Both the position numbers and the translations under genes were made by a program. A stretch of 48,968 bases of DNA. Source: Oscillospiraceae bacterium (lineage in GTDB: Bacteria; Bacillota; Clostridia; Oscillospirales; Oscillospiraceae). The notes under the pieces are model-generated. The model made no database searches and was not told where the DNA came from. It was given only the letters and a program-made list of their open reading frames with translations. The stretch is taken from NCBI GenBank assembly GCA_009787995.1, contig WQSH01000005.1, positions 1 through 48,968 on the forward strand, read 5' to 3'. Positions 8,162 through 15,279 of this stretch are shown here, in pieces (the stretch's first letter is position 1; the number at the start of each line of letters is the position of its first letter).

Positions 8162-8202
8162 CTCGCCATTGCGGACTCTGCGCCGCAATGGCGAGGTTTT
8201 AT
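8162..8202. terminator. Bidirectional terminator
   Basis: CTCGCCATTGCGG (8162-8174) and CCGCAATGGCGAG (8183-8195) form a perfect 13-bp stem followed by TTTT on the plus strand; on the other strand it follows the end of the zinc-ribbon remnant. It serves the receiver gene and the convergent remnant. Confidence 0.85.
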
Positions 8203-8494
8203 CCTGTGTGCGGGTGCTCAAGCTGTCTTTTCAGTGCCTTGCATTTTTGATTCCGCGCTTCTATCAAAAGTGACATTTCATCCACAGGCGCAATCCCAAG
8301 TTTCCATCTTTTTTGCGCCACAGCTATGAGCAAAATTTCCCGCTATTATCCGCCTGTCCGCAAGCGCATTTTGTTTTAGTGCCAAACACCCAAAAGCCTT
8401 TTTTCGCCTCAACATAATTGTCGCAGCTCGGGCATTGGATAACAATTTTACCCATAAATCTATCCTTGATTGATTCCTTATTTAGTACATCCAT
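8199..8494 (-). pseudogene. Frameshifted small zinc-ribbon protein gene
   Basis: From ATG 8494 (AAGGAGC site at 8503-8509) a 56-residue frame reads MDVLNKESIKDRF, then a CPSC knuckle (residues 21-24), VEAKKGFWVFG and a CACG knuckle, and stops at TAG 8324-8326. In another frame immediately downstream a protein-like tail, WKLGIAPVDEMSLLIEARNQ and a basic helix, runs to a stop at 8199, exactly beside the bidirectional terminator. One indel near 8310-8335 would join the two. An A6 run there could also be a sequencing slip, or the short form may be the real product. Confidence 0.5.
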
Positions 8495-8635
8495 AGCAGA
8501 TTGCTCCTTAAAAAATTAATCGTGCCTTTGATGAGCGTATTTATGTGAAATTATTCACCAACCGTCCCTCCTTTTCTACATTTTTACCACATTTCCCCTA
8601 TGAATTTTAGCGCAAAATGGTGAAGTAAATGTGTA

Positions 8636-8664
8636 ATGACAAGCCTGGTTATCCCTGATACAAT
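8636..8664 (+). promoter_or_regulatory. Promoter of the type I toxin mRNA
   Basis: ATGACA (8636-8641), 17-base spacer, TACAAT (8659-8664). The predicted start near 8671 places the 5' repeat at the first bases of the mRNA. Confidence 0.65.
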
Positions 8665-8721
8665 AGGCACCGGAACTGCCGTGCGGCGGCTCGGTCACAT
8701 CCTCATGAGAGGAGTGATGCT

Positions 8722-8826
8722 ATGGTTACATATGAAGCAATGTTTACATTCTCTATGGTAATCATCGCGGTTATCGCTCTCTGCTGGAAGATTTTCAAGG
8801 ACATCTTCAACAACAGGGATAAATAA
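8722..8826 (+). CDS. Small hydrophobic holin-like toxin of a type I toxin-antitoxin locus
   Basis: A 34-residue peptide. It begins MVTYEAMFTFSMVIIAVIAL, a short hydrophilic head followed by one membrane helix (about residues 8-24), and ends in a charged tail KDIFNNRDK. Composition and the Tyr-Glu-Ala start match the putative holin-like toxin family of Firmicutes (TxpA/Fst-like in style). An AGAGGAG site (8708-8714) lies 7 bases upstream. It has its own promoter, a terminator 3 bases after the stop, and a convergent promoter on the other strand. The expected action is membrane insertion and depolarisation when the antitoxin RNA is lost; this is inferred from the family. Confidence 0.75.
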   Translation: MVTYEAMFTFSMVIIAVIALCWKIFKDIFNNRDK

Positions 8827-8829
8827 TTC

Positions 8830-8856
8830 GAGACGCCTTAGCAACTAAGGCGTCTC
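8830..8856. terminator. Bidirectional hairpin shared by toxin and antitoxin RNAs
   Basis: GAGACGCCTTA (8830-8840) and TAAGGCGTCTC (8846-8856), a perfect 11-bp stem with a 5-base loop. It directly follows the toxin stop codon and is the overlap point of the two convergent transcripts. T tracts are weak on both sides. Confidence 0.7.
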
Positions 8857-8908
8857 TAAACCAACTTATGGACTGAGCCGCCCTACGAAAAGCGGCAGTT
8901 CCATTTCT
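8830..8908 (-). ncRNA. Predicted convergent antitoxin RNA
   Basis: A minus-strand promoter (8915-8943) would start a transcript near 8908 that runs into the shared hairpin, giving an RNA of about 80 nt. Its 5' end carries the same repeat as the toxin mRNA leader (8893-8902 and 8871-8882 versus 8672-8681 and 8685-8696). Direct complementarity to the toxin mRNA is limited to the terminator overlap. No peptide with a ribosome site is seen in it. Confidence 0.6.
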
Positions 8909-8914
8909 ACGCCT

Positions 8915-8943
8915 AATCTACCACATACGGAACCTGTCGTCAA
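8915..8943 (-). promoter_or_regulatory. Promoter of the antitoxin RNA
   Basis: On the minus strand TTGACG (8938-8943), 17-base spacer, TAGATT (8915-8920), pointing at the toxin gene. Confidence 0.65.
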
Positions 8944-8980
8944 GTGCCGCAAGAGCGAGGTATTGCAGCGGTGGCGTCGC

Positions 8981-9832
8981 TTATTCTAAAAAGCTGACGG
9001 CAACGGCAACTTCCACTATACCCTTTCCAGTATCAATGGCTACCCTTTCGTCTGACGGCAGCACAGACCTCTTTGAAACGACAGGCGGCTTAATATCACA
9101 GAAAACGCCGCTAGAGGCTGTAATCTGGCGGCATACCAATCCTCCAATGATATTTGAGACTTCAAAGGTTGCCGACATCTCCAGCTCACCAATAGTTTCC
9201 GGCATGTAGTTTAGCGTGTCGGAAATTATGCTTTTGACAAGAGATACGGGGTATGTAATATTGGTATACCCAATTGCACCGTCGGTAAACTCTATCTTGA
9301 CGGAAACGGAGTCTTCAAAATCCTCGCTATAATCGGCTACAACATTCATGGAAGATGCCTTAAGCCCCGCCATTTTTTCAAGCACATCACCTACGCTAAA
9401 AAGCACCATATCTTTGTACTTTACGTATTTTCGTCCGCGCTCTCTCGAAGTTAGCACATATCTCCGGTCTGCATCTGAAACGTGATAAAGCAGCCATGCA
9501 CCCAGCACTCCCACAAATACCATTACATCGCTCTTTGCGAAATCGGAATCCTTCATTATTTTTGTGTGTTGTGTAACTGTTTGTATAAAGCGTTCATGCA
9601 GCTTTTTGTGTGTGGCTAACTCCGGATATTTTATGGAATTCAGATATGCTTCTTCGTCTGCAAAATGCGAAATAGTGTAATCCTTTAGAAAGATAATAAC
9701 TGAAATACATTTTTGTTTATCCACAACACCGCCGGAACGTACTTCCTTTATAAGCTCTCCAATCTTTTCAAACAATTTTTTATGCTGATTGTCAATTTTT
9801 TCTACGCCTATACGTAAGGACTCTTTCCACAT
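8981..9832 (-). CDS. Bacteriohemerythrin-CheX fusion protein
   Basis: A 283-residue protein of two parts. Residues 1-130 are a bacteriohemerythrin with the di-iron ligand pattern QHKKLF, HFADEE, HKKLHERF and YHVSDADRRY, which binds O2 at a non-haem di-iron site. The second half (about 145-283) resembles CheX/CheC, including the FEVSNIIGGLVC helix region; that family dephosphorylates CheY-P. The combination suggests oxygen-modulated control of chemotaxis, which is inference. An in-frame TTG at 9838 is better spaced from the AGAGGG site, but ATG 9832 starts the usual MW...IGV motif. It has its own promoter. Confidence 0.82.
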   Translation of the reverse strand: MWKESLRIGVEKIDNQHKKLFEKIGELIKEVRSGGVVDKQKCISVIIFLKDYTISHFADEEAYLNSIKYPELATHKKLHERFIQTVTQHTKIMKDSDFAKSDVMVFVGVLGAWLLYHVSDADRRYVLTSRERGRKYVKYKDMVLFSVGDVLEKMAGLKASSMNVVADYSEDFEDSVSVKIEFTDGAIGYTNITYPVSLVKSIISDTLNYMPETIGELEMSATFEVSNIIGGLVCRQITASSGVFCDIKPPVVSKRSVLPSDERVAIDTGKGIVEVAVAVSFLE

Positions 9833-10159
9833 AACCAACCTACACCCTCTCTAAAAAAAGAACTTCCCCACCACACCCCTATATCCGGGTGCGGCTGATG
9901 GAAAACGCTTATCTGTTAATCATAACTCATATTTTTCTTTTGTCAAGTTCTGGCTGAATTGAATGGTTTAGCATGATTGACCGTATATCCCTGAGTTTCA
10001 ACCACATATTATTAGTATAGGTCAACTTGCCGTCACTGGCGAGCTGACCTGTATTTTAATGATAGGAGTTTATGTATAATGGAGCAAATGGTAATTCAGA
10101 TTAATAATCCGCCCCAATGACAAGAAGTCCTGTAACCATTGCGGTTACAGGATTTTCTT
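9833..10159. other. Intergenic region with two hairpins and a possible small RNA or peptide
   Basis: Besides the hemerythrin promoter there is an imperfect hairpin at 10019-10050 (AGGTCA arm with TGACCT arm, inner GCC/GGC stem). A strong hairpin, CCTGTAACC (10129-10137) with GGTTACAGG (10143-10151), is followed by ATTTTCTTT on the plus strand. Between them AGGAG (10062-10066) precedes two very short frames: one of 10 codons from the nearer ATG and one of 13 starting MEQMVIQINNPPQ. This looks like a small plus-strand transcription unit, but no good promoter was found. Confidence 0.35.
9919..9946 (-). promoter_or_regulatory. Promoter of the hemerythrin-CheX gene
   Basis: On the minus strand TTGACA (9941-9946), 16-base spacer, TATGAT (9919-9924). 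The leader of about 80 bases holds a G/C-rich hairpin, CCGCACCC pairing with GGGTGTGG. Confidence 0.65.

Positions 10160-10160
<1 letters not shown>
10129..10160 (+). terminator. Terminator-like hairpin of an unidentified plus-strand unit
   Basis: CCTGTAACC (10129-10137) pairs perfectly with GGTTACAGG (10143-10151), followed by ATTTTCTTT on the plus strand. It also lies just beyond the 3' end of tRNA-Trp on the minus strand, so it may stop that transcript too. Confidence 0.55.
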
Positions 10161-10235
<75 letters not shown>

Positions 10236-10286
10236 ATGCCAGACCGCTACACCGACCGACAGCCTCAAATGAGACCATCGGCTTGT

Positions 10287-10315
10287 ATAGTAACATATTT
10301 TCTCAGTGCTGACAA
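10287..10315 (-). promoter_or_regulatory. tRNA-Trp promoter
   Basis: On the minus strand TTGTCA (10310-10315), 17-base spacer, TACTAT (10287-10292). It lies between the aldo/keto reductase stop and the tRNA, so the tRNA need not depend on the aspS operon. Confidence 0.55.
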
Positions 10316-10340
10316 GAGTTAATTTGCCTCCTGTGGATCA

Positions 10341-11546
10341 TTAATCATTTTTTGGCGGCATGGGTGGCTGATTCTTTTCAATCAAAGCCTGGAACTTGCC
10401 CATAACTTCGGGGATGTCTACTTTTTGAGGACAGTGCGAGTTGCAGGCGCCACAGCGTGTGCAGGCGGCGGGCTTTTTGTCGTTAGGCATTCCTGCCAGC
10501 GCCCCGCCAACCAACCATGTGAATTCGACCGCCGCCTCGTTATACGTCTCAATGAGAGTTGGGATGTCTAATTGCATTGGGCAAGTTTCCGTACAGTAAC
10601 GACAGGCTGTGCATGGTATGAAGTCGCCCATACTTTCCACCACCTTGTCCAAGGCTGCCTTGTCCGCTTCGGTAAGCGGATCATCCTTACTAAACGTCTC
10701 TATGTTTTCCTCCAACTGCTCCATTTTGGTCATTCCGCTGAGGATGACCATGTTGTTCGGTTGGTCGATGAGGTACCTGAAAGCCCAATTTGCAGGTGTG
10801 GCGTCGGGGCGAGCAGCCTTGAGGATTTCAACCGGCTTTTCGCCGGGGTTTGCCAGCTTGCCGCCGCGCACGGGCTCCATGACAAAAACCTTGATGCCCT
10901 TTTCCGTCAACAGCTCGTATTTTTTAAGGGAATCTTGCAGGCGTGCATCTAAATAGTTATGCTGGATTAGACAAAACTCAAAGCAATCCCAATGATTTAT
11001 GATTTTCACCAGGCCTTCATAAGATGCATGAGTTGAGAATCCGAAATGTTTGATGCGGCCTTTCTTTTTCTCTTCTAGCATGTGGTCTACAATACCCCAT
11101 TTACGGTCAGAGTACAGGTCAAACGTATTTTCGGAAAGTCCATGCAAAAGATAGAAATCAAAGTAGTCCACACCGCATTTTTCAAGCTGCTTTTCGAATA
11201 TTTCACTAGCGTGGCCGTACGCTTCTGAGGGCATCATGGGACCGAAATCCATCGAAAGTTTATTGTCAGCGATTTTGATGAAATTTCCAGGGAATTTGTC
11301 GGCAAGGTAATATGACTCGCGGGGGAAACGCGCCAAGGCCTTGCCTATGATGTTTTCCGATTTGCCGCCATGGTAAAAATATGCAGTGTCGAAATAGTTT
11401 ATGCCATTGTCGTAAGCATGTTTAATGAGGTTCATGGATTCTTCGATATCGACAGGGCCGCCAAAGGCATCGCCTTCTGTTGGCAAACGCATGATTCCGT
11501 AGCCAAGCCTCGAGAGTTCTTTGTCTTGAAATTTTACGTATTTCAT
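10341..11546 (-). CDS. Aldo/keto reductase fused to a 4Fe-4S ferredoxin domain
   Basis: A 401-residue protein. Residues 1-290 form an aldo/keto reductase barrel with the tetrad candidates Asp53 and Tyr58 (FDTAYFYHGG), Lys84 (ADKFPG) and a His in YLLHGL. The C-terminal 100 residues carry two cysteine clusters, CTACRYCTETCP and CTRCGACNSHCP, each able to bind a 4Fe-4S cluster. This architecture is common in anaerobes, where the clusters are thought to connect the reductase to ferredoxin-like carriers; the substrate is unknown. It is 41 bases downstream of aspS, probably co-transcribed. GGAGG precedes the ATG. Confidence 0.9.
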   Translation of the reverse strand: MKYVKFQDKELSRLGYGIMRLPTEGDAFGGPVDIEESMNLIKHAYDNGINYFDTAYFYHGGKSENIIGKALARFPRESYYLADKFPGNFIKIADNKLSMDFGPMMPSEAYGHASEIFEKQLEKCGVDYFDFYLLHGLSENTFDLYSDRKWGIVDHMLEEKKKGRIKHFGFSTHASYEGLVKIINHWDCFEFCLIQHNYLDARLQDSLKKYELLTEKGIKVFVMEPVRGGKLANPGEKPVEILKAARPDATPANWAFRYLIDQPNNMVILSGMTKMEQLEENIETFSKDDPLTEADKAALDKVVESMGDFIPCTACRYCTETCPMQLDIPTLIETYNEAAVEFTWLVGGALAGMPNDKKPAACTRCGACNSHCPQKVDIPEVMGKFQALIEKNQPPMPPKND

Positions 11547-11587
11547 TATAGAGTGCCTCCGGTTTAATTATTTTTGTTCTGTGATTT

Positions 11588-13396
11588 TTATGTTTTGTGA
11601 TCTGCAATTTGAATTCCCAAGTCCGTCAGTTGAACATCCTCAACCACATCGGGAGAACCCATCATTAATTCTGATGCGTTTTGCACTTTCGGGAATGCTA
11701 TGACCTCCCGAATACTGTCAACACCTGCCAGGTGCATGATTACCCTGTCTAAACCATACGCCACCCCTCCATGCGGGGGTGCGCCGTATTTAAATGCGTT
11801 TATCAGATGCCCGAACCGCTCCTGGGCGTCCTCGTCTGTGAACCCCAGTGCGCGGAACATCTTTTCTTGCAGCTCCGGAGTGCTTATGCGAATCGAGCCG
11901 CCGCAGAGCTCCGTGCCATTGAGTACCAAATCATACGCCTTCGCACGGCAATGCGCCTTGTCGGTTTCGAGCATGTCAGCATCTTCGTCCATGGGCGATG
12001 TGAATGGGTGGTGCTTCGCTACATAGCGCCCCTCCTCCTCGGAATATTCAAACAGCGGCATCTCTGTCACCCAAAGAAATTTGTAGTCACCCTTCGTGGT
12101 CAACTCAAGCCGCTTGGCGCATTCGCAGCGCAGGGCGCCGAGAGACGCAAAAACAACATCGTCCTTTGCATCAGCGACTACTAGGATAAGCCCACCTCCC
12201 GCCTCCGCTCCGGCACGCTCAAATATCGCACTGTTTTCCTCATCTGTCAAAAACTTAGAGTAGGACGACGACACTCCGCCGTCTTCCGCAATTTTTGCCC
12301 AAGCCAGCCCCTTTGCGCCATAGGTTTTTACAAAATCCACGAACGAGTCTATCTGCTTCCTCGGCATTGCCCCGCCGCCTGGGACACATATCATCCTGAC
12401 GCTTCCGCCATTTGCGACAGGCTCTGAAAACACCTTAAAGCCGCAGCCCTTGACTATGTCGCTGATGTCGCACAGCTCCAGGCCAAAACGCACATCAGGC
12501 TTGTCAGAGCCGAACCTATCCATTGCCTCGCGCCAAGTCATCCTTGGAAGAGGCGTTTTTATTTCTTGGCCAAGCACCTCTTTCCACAGGCGCTTTATAA
12601 AGCCTTCGTTTATCGCAAGGACATCCTCTATATCCACAAACGACATCTCAAGGTCAATCTGCGTAAACTCCGGTTGCCTGTCTGCGCGCAAATCTTCATC
12701 TCGGAAACATCGGACTATTTGCATATAGCGGTCAAAGCCCGCAAGCATCAAGAGCTGCTTGTACTGCTGCGGGGACTGAGGAAGCGCATAGAACTTCCCC
12801 GGATGGACGCGGCTTGGGACCAAATAGTCGCGGGCGCCCTCCGGAGTCGACTTTGTCAGGACGGGGGTTTCTATCTCCAAAAAACCATTTTCGTCAAAGT
12901 AATCGCGCGCCACTTTCACTGCCCTATGCCGCAGGGCCATGATTTTTTGCATATCAGGGCGGCGCAGGTCTAGGTAGCGGTATTTTAGCCTCAAGGCGTC
13001 GTTGACCTCGGAATTTTCGATGATTTCAAATGGCGGGGTCTCTGACTTCGCCAGTATTTGAAGCTTCGTAGCTTCAAGCTCAACATCCCCGGTCGGGAGT
13101 TCCGGGTTTTTGGCGGCACGTTCACGCAAAACCCCGCTTGCGGAGAGGACAAATTCACCGCGCACGGTGGATGCCACCTCGAACAAGTCCCTGGCTGTGT
13201 GGTCGTCAAAAGCAAGCTGTAATAGTCCCGTCCGATCCCGGAGGTCTATGAATATAAGCTGGCCAAGGTCTCTCCGACGCGCCGCCCACCCACAAACGGT
13301 CACTTCCTTGCCTATGTCCGTCGCACGCAGCTCGCCACAGTACGCTGTTCTGCCAAATTTTGTCGCATTTTCCAAATTGCTTCGACCCCTTTGCAT
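11588..13396 (-). CDS. aspS: Aspartyl-tRNA synthetase
   Basis: A 602-residue class II synthetase of the bacterial AspRS type. It has an N-terminal OB anticodon-binding domain (VCGWAARRRDLGQLIFIDLRD, residues about 33-55), motif 2 (IVRCFRDEDLRADRQPEFTQ), an inserted GAD-like domain in the middle and motif 3 (GGVAYGLDRVIMHLAG). It charges tRNA-Asp. The annotated ATG has only a weak ribosome site; a TTG seven codons in, preceded by AAAGGGG, is an alternative start. It lies 45 bases after the DtxR-family gene and 41 before the reductase, suggesting a three-gene operon. Confidence 0.95.
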   Translation of the reverse strand: MQRGRSNLENATKFGRTAYCGELRATDIGKEVTVCGWAARRRDLGQLIFIDLRDRTGLLQLAFDDHTARDLFEVASTVRGEFVLSASGVLRERAAKNPELPTGDVELEATKLQILAKSETPPFEIIENSEVNDALRLKYRYLDLRRPDMQKIMALRHRAVKVARDYFDENGFLEIETPVLTKSTPEGARDYLVPSRVHPGKFYALPQSPQQYKQLLMLAGFDRYMQIVRCFRDEDLRADRQPEFTQIDLEMSFVDIEDVLAINEGFIKRLWKEVLGQEIKTPLPRMTWREAMDRFGSDKPDVRFGLELCDISDIVKGCGFKVFSEPVANGGSVRMICVPGGGAMPRKQIDSFVDFVKTYGAKGLAWAKIAEDGGVSSSYSKFLTDEENSAIFERAGAEAGGGLILVVADAKDDVVFASLGALRCECAKRLELTTKGDYKFLWVTEMPLFEYSEEEGRYVAKHHPFTSPMDEDADMLETDKAHCRAKAYDLVLNGTELCGGSIRISTPELQEKMFRALGFTDEDAQERFGHLINAFKYGAPPHGGVAYGLDRVIMHLAGVDSIREVIAFPKVQNASELMMGSPDVVEDVQLTDLGIQIADHKT

Positions 13397-13441
13397 TCGG
13401 CTTTCGCCGCAAATTTAAGAATGTGGTGAAATCCGGCAACA

Positions 13442-13804
13442 TCAATTCTCTATGTGCTTGCGGATAGCCGCAAAGCTTTGCTCGCTCATCACATGTTCCA
13501 TTTTGCAGGCGTCATTTACGGCTATAGTTCTGTCTACGCCCAGGGAAATTAGCCAATCTGTTATGAGCGTGTGCCTGTCGTACATGTCTTGTGCAATTTT
13601 CAATCCGCTTTCTGTGAGCGTTATGTGCCCATCGCTGTCTACAACGATGTGCCCATTGGTGCGCAGATTTTTCATTGCCACACTTACGCTGGGCTTCGAG
13701 TATTCCAATTCATTGGCTATATCGATTGAGCGCACAGGACTGCCTCCCCGCCCCAGCATAAATATTGTTTCGAGATAGTTTTCTGCTGATTCGTGTGTTT
13801 TCAA
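13442..13804 (-). CDS. DtxR/MntR-family metal-dependent repressor
   Basis: A 120-residue regulator with an N-terminal winged helix (SIDIANELEYSKPSVSVAMKNL, about residues 26-47) and the family's metal-binding/dimerisation helix (DACKMEHVMSE near residue 100, giving Cys, Glu and His ligand candidates). There is no C-terminal SH3-like domain, as in MntR-length members. The TTG at 13804 gives the typical start MKTHESAENYLETIF; a GTG three codons upstream lies too close to AGGA. A DtxR-like operator covers the divergent promoter at 13925-13977, so it probably represses the neighbour in response to Fe or Mn. Confidence 0.85.
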   Translation of the reverse strand: MKTHESAENYLETIFMLGRGGSPVRSIDIANELEYSKPSVSVAMKNLRTNGHIVVDSDGHITLTESGLKIAQDMYDRHTLITDWLISLGVDRTIAVNDACKMEHVMSEQSFAAIRKHIEN

Positions 13805-13857
13805 AATACTCACATCCTATGAGGCTTGTGCCTCACCCACTTTTTGTAGTGCTTACC

Positions 13858-13886
13858 AGTTTACCACGTGTAGGGCTTGTATTCAA
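13858..13886 (-). promoter_or_regulatory. Promoter of the DtxR-family gene
   Basis: On the minus strand TTGAAT (13881-13886), 17-base spacer, TAAACT (13858-13863), likely driving the regulator-aspS-reductase operon. Confidence 0.55.
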
Positions 13887-13924
13887 CAGGAATGTGGGAG
13901 ATTTGCAAAAAAGCAAAAATCCTA

Positions 13925-13977
13925 TTGACAGCGGAGTGTGTCACGTGCTAACCTACGGTAAGTTAGCCTCTGCTAAC
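13925..13977 (+). promoter_or_regulatory. Promoter with overlapping DtxR-like operator
   Basis: TTGACA at 13925-13930 and a -10-like TAACCT at 13949-13954. Three half-sites overlap and follow the -10: GCTAAC (13947-13952), GTTAGC (13962-13967) and GCTAAC (13972-13977). The last two form GTTAGC-4-GCTAAC, close to the core of the DtxR consensus (GTTAGCCTAAC). The adjacent DtxR-family gene is the natural candidate regulator. Confidence 0.6.
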
Positions 13978-14018
13978 CGCATTGTAGCGTTTGGAAAGAG
14001 CGCCGGGGGAGTGTCAAT

Positions 14019-14387
14019 TTGATAATCAAGAATGTTATACTTACCATATTGGGTTTCATTTTCCTGGGATTGGGAGCCGTGGGTGTGGCCTTGCCGATAT
14101 TGCCCACCACGCCGTTTGTCTTGCTTGCCGCCATGTGCTTTTCCGCAGGGAACAGCAAGCTGGCAAGCTGGCTGAAAAGCAATCGCATTTTTGGCCCTTT
14201 TATCGAAAATTACCGAACAAAGCAGGGCGTGAGCCTGCGCTTAAAGGTCTCAAGCATTATTTTTGTTTGGGCAGGTTTGAGCGTTTCCATGGCTATTGTG
14301 CAAAACCTATGGATGACCATAGGCCTGATAGTCGTGGGCATCGGGGTCACGATTCATTTGCTGATGATAAAGACGAAGGAGGATTGA
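14019..14387 (+). CDS. YbaN/DUF454 family inner-membrane protein
   Basis: A 122-residue protein with a hydrophobic N-terminal hairpin holding the family signature LGAVGVALPILPTTPFVLLA (residues about 18-37), a short basic loop (WLKSNRIFGPFIENYR) and two further membrane segments near the C-terminus (about 72-116). The family's function is not established. The TTG start at 14019 has GGGGGAG 7 bases upstream. The promoter is overlaid by DtxR-like half-sites, so expression probably responds to metal supply. Confidence 0.85.
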   Translation: MIIKNVILTILGFIFLGLGAVGVALPILPTTPFVLLAAMCFSAGNSKLASWLKSNRIFGPFIENYRTKQGVSLRLKVSSIIFVWAGLSVSMAIVQNLWMTIGLIVVGIGVTIHLLMIKTKED

Positions 14388-14415
14388 CAACGAGACGGTT
14401 TTTGGGTAGCTTCTC

Positions 14416-14451
14416 AAAAAATCGGCACCCCCGTCTTCGAGATGCCGATTT
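14416..14451 (-). terminator. Terminator of the SprA-like gene
   Basis: On the minus strand AAATCGGCA (rc of 14443-14451) pairs with TGCCGATTT (rc of 14419-14427), and the last arm runs into TTTTTT. Confidence 0.7.
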
Positions 14452-14488
14452 CCACATGTTTCCGACGGGGACACTCGTTTATTATGGA

Positions 14489-15190
14489 CTACTCTTCCTG
14501 AGCTTGTTCTACCGCATATGGAGCATGCTGCGCATGAACTCCTTCTAGGGGGTCTGCTCTTCCCACTGTTTTTGTGCGCGTCACGCCACCGGAGAAGTAC
14601 ATCCTGCCACATTCAGGGCAGCAGGCGGCCGTCATCGTCACAGACTGATGGACAACCACACGATCTTCGCGGCGCGCATTCTCCCGCTCATTATTAACAT
14701 GCTCGCCTTCGTGCGCCGCAACAGTTACGCCGGACTGGCTCGCATTAATAGTCGTTGGGGTCTGGAAGCTAACAGATGCGTCATCCGAGTCGTCAACATA
14801 CCTCCTTGTTGAGCAGGTTTCGCACATTCCGCTAGGCTCAAGCGCTTCAAGCAGCTCGGCGGAAACTTCTCGTGCCGGTGAATATTCGTTTGAAGTGCCA
14901 CTTGCAGCCTCGGACATAAAATTGCGCAATAAATCCATCGCCCTGACAGATATCTCTGCTCTATCCCCATCGGAACTATAAATGACTTCCGCTATTATTA
15001 AATCGGAAATTGGTGCGAAACTATCCACACTGCCGCTAGGCGGCTGCGCAACGATGCTTTCAGGCGGCTGCGTCCTAGTTTGAATTGGCTCAAAGTTGGT
15101 GGGGGTCGGATTTATGGTGGTAGAGGCGTTGCGGTTAACCATGCTGAAATCATTTAAGCTAAGCTCGTTAGTCACACGTCCTACAGTCAC
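14489..15190 (-). CDS. SprA-related family protein with HEGEH motif
   Basis: A 233-residue protein. The first 110 residues are low-complexity and Ser/Thr/Pro-rich. The rest follows the pattern of the SprA-related family of Firmicutes: CETCSTRRYVDDSDD, SVSFQTPTTI, then VAAHEGEHVNNER, QSVTM and CPECGRMYFSGG. HEGEH fits the HExxH zinc-protease signature, and the CxxC pairs could hold a second metal or form a knuckle; peptidase activity is not demonstrated. No signal peptide or membrane segment is evident. It is a single gene ending at its own terminator. The family is widespread but functionally uncharacterised to my knowledge. Confidence 0.7.
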   Translation of the reverse strand: MTVGRVTNELSLNDFSMVNRNASTTINPTPTNFEPIQTRTQPPESIVAQPPSGSVDSFAPISDLIIAEVIYSSDGDRAEISVRAMDLLRNFMSEAASGTSNEYSPAREVSAELLEALEPSGMCETCSTRRYVDDSDDASVSFQTPTTINASQSGVTVAAHEGEHVNNERENARREDRVVVHQSVTMTAACCPECGRMYFSGGVTRTKTVGRADPLEGVHAQHAPYAVEQAQEE

Positions 15191-15279
15191 AAGTTGCCCT
15201 CACTTTCTATCCTTAACAACAATTTGAGACAATTATAGCAAGTCGCAGCTCATTTTGCAACCTGAATTTCCCTATGGCG

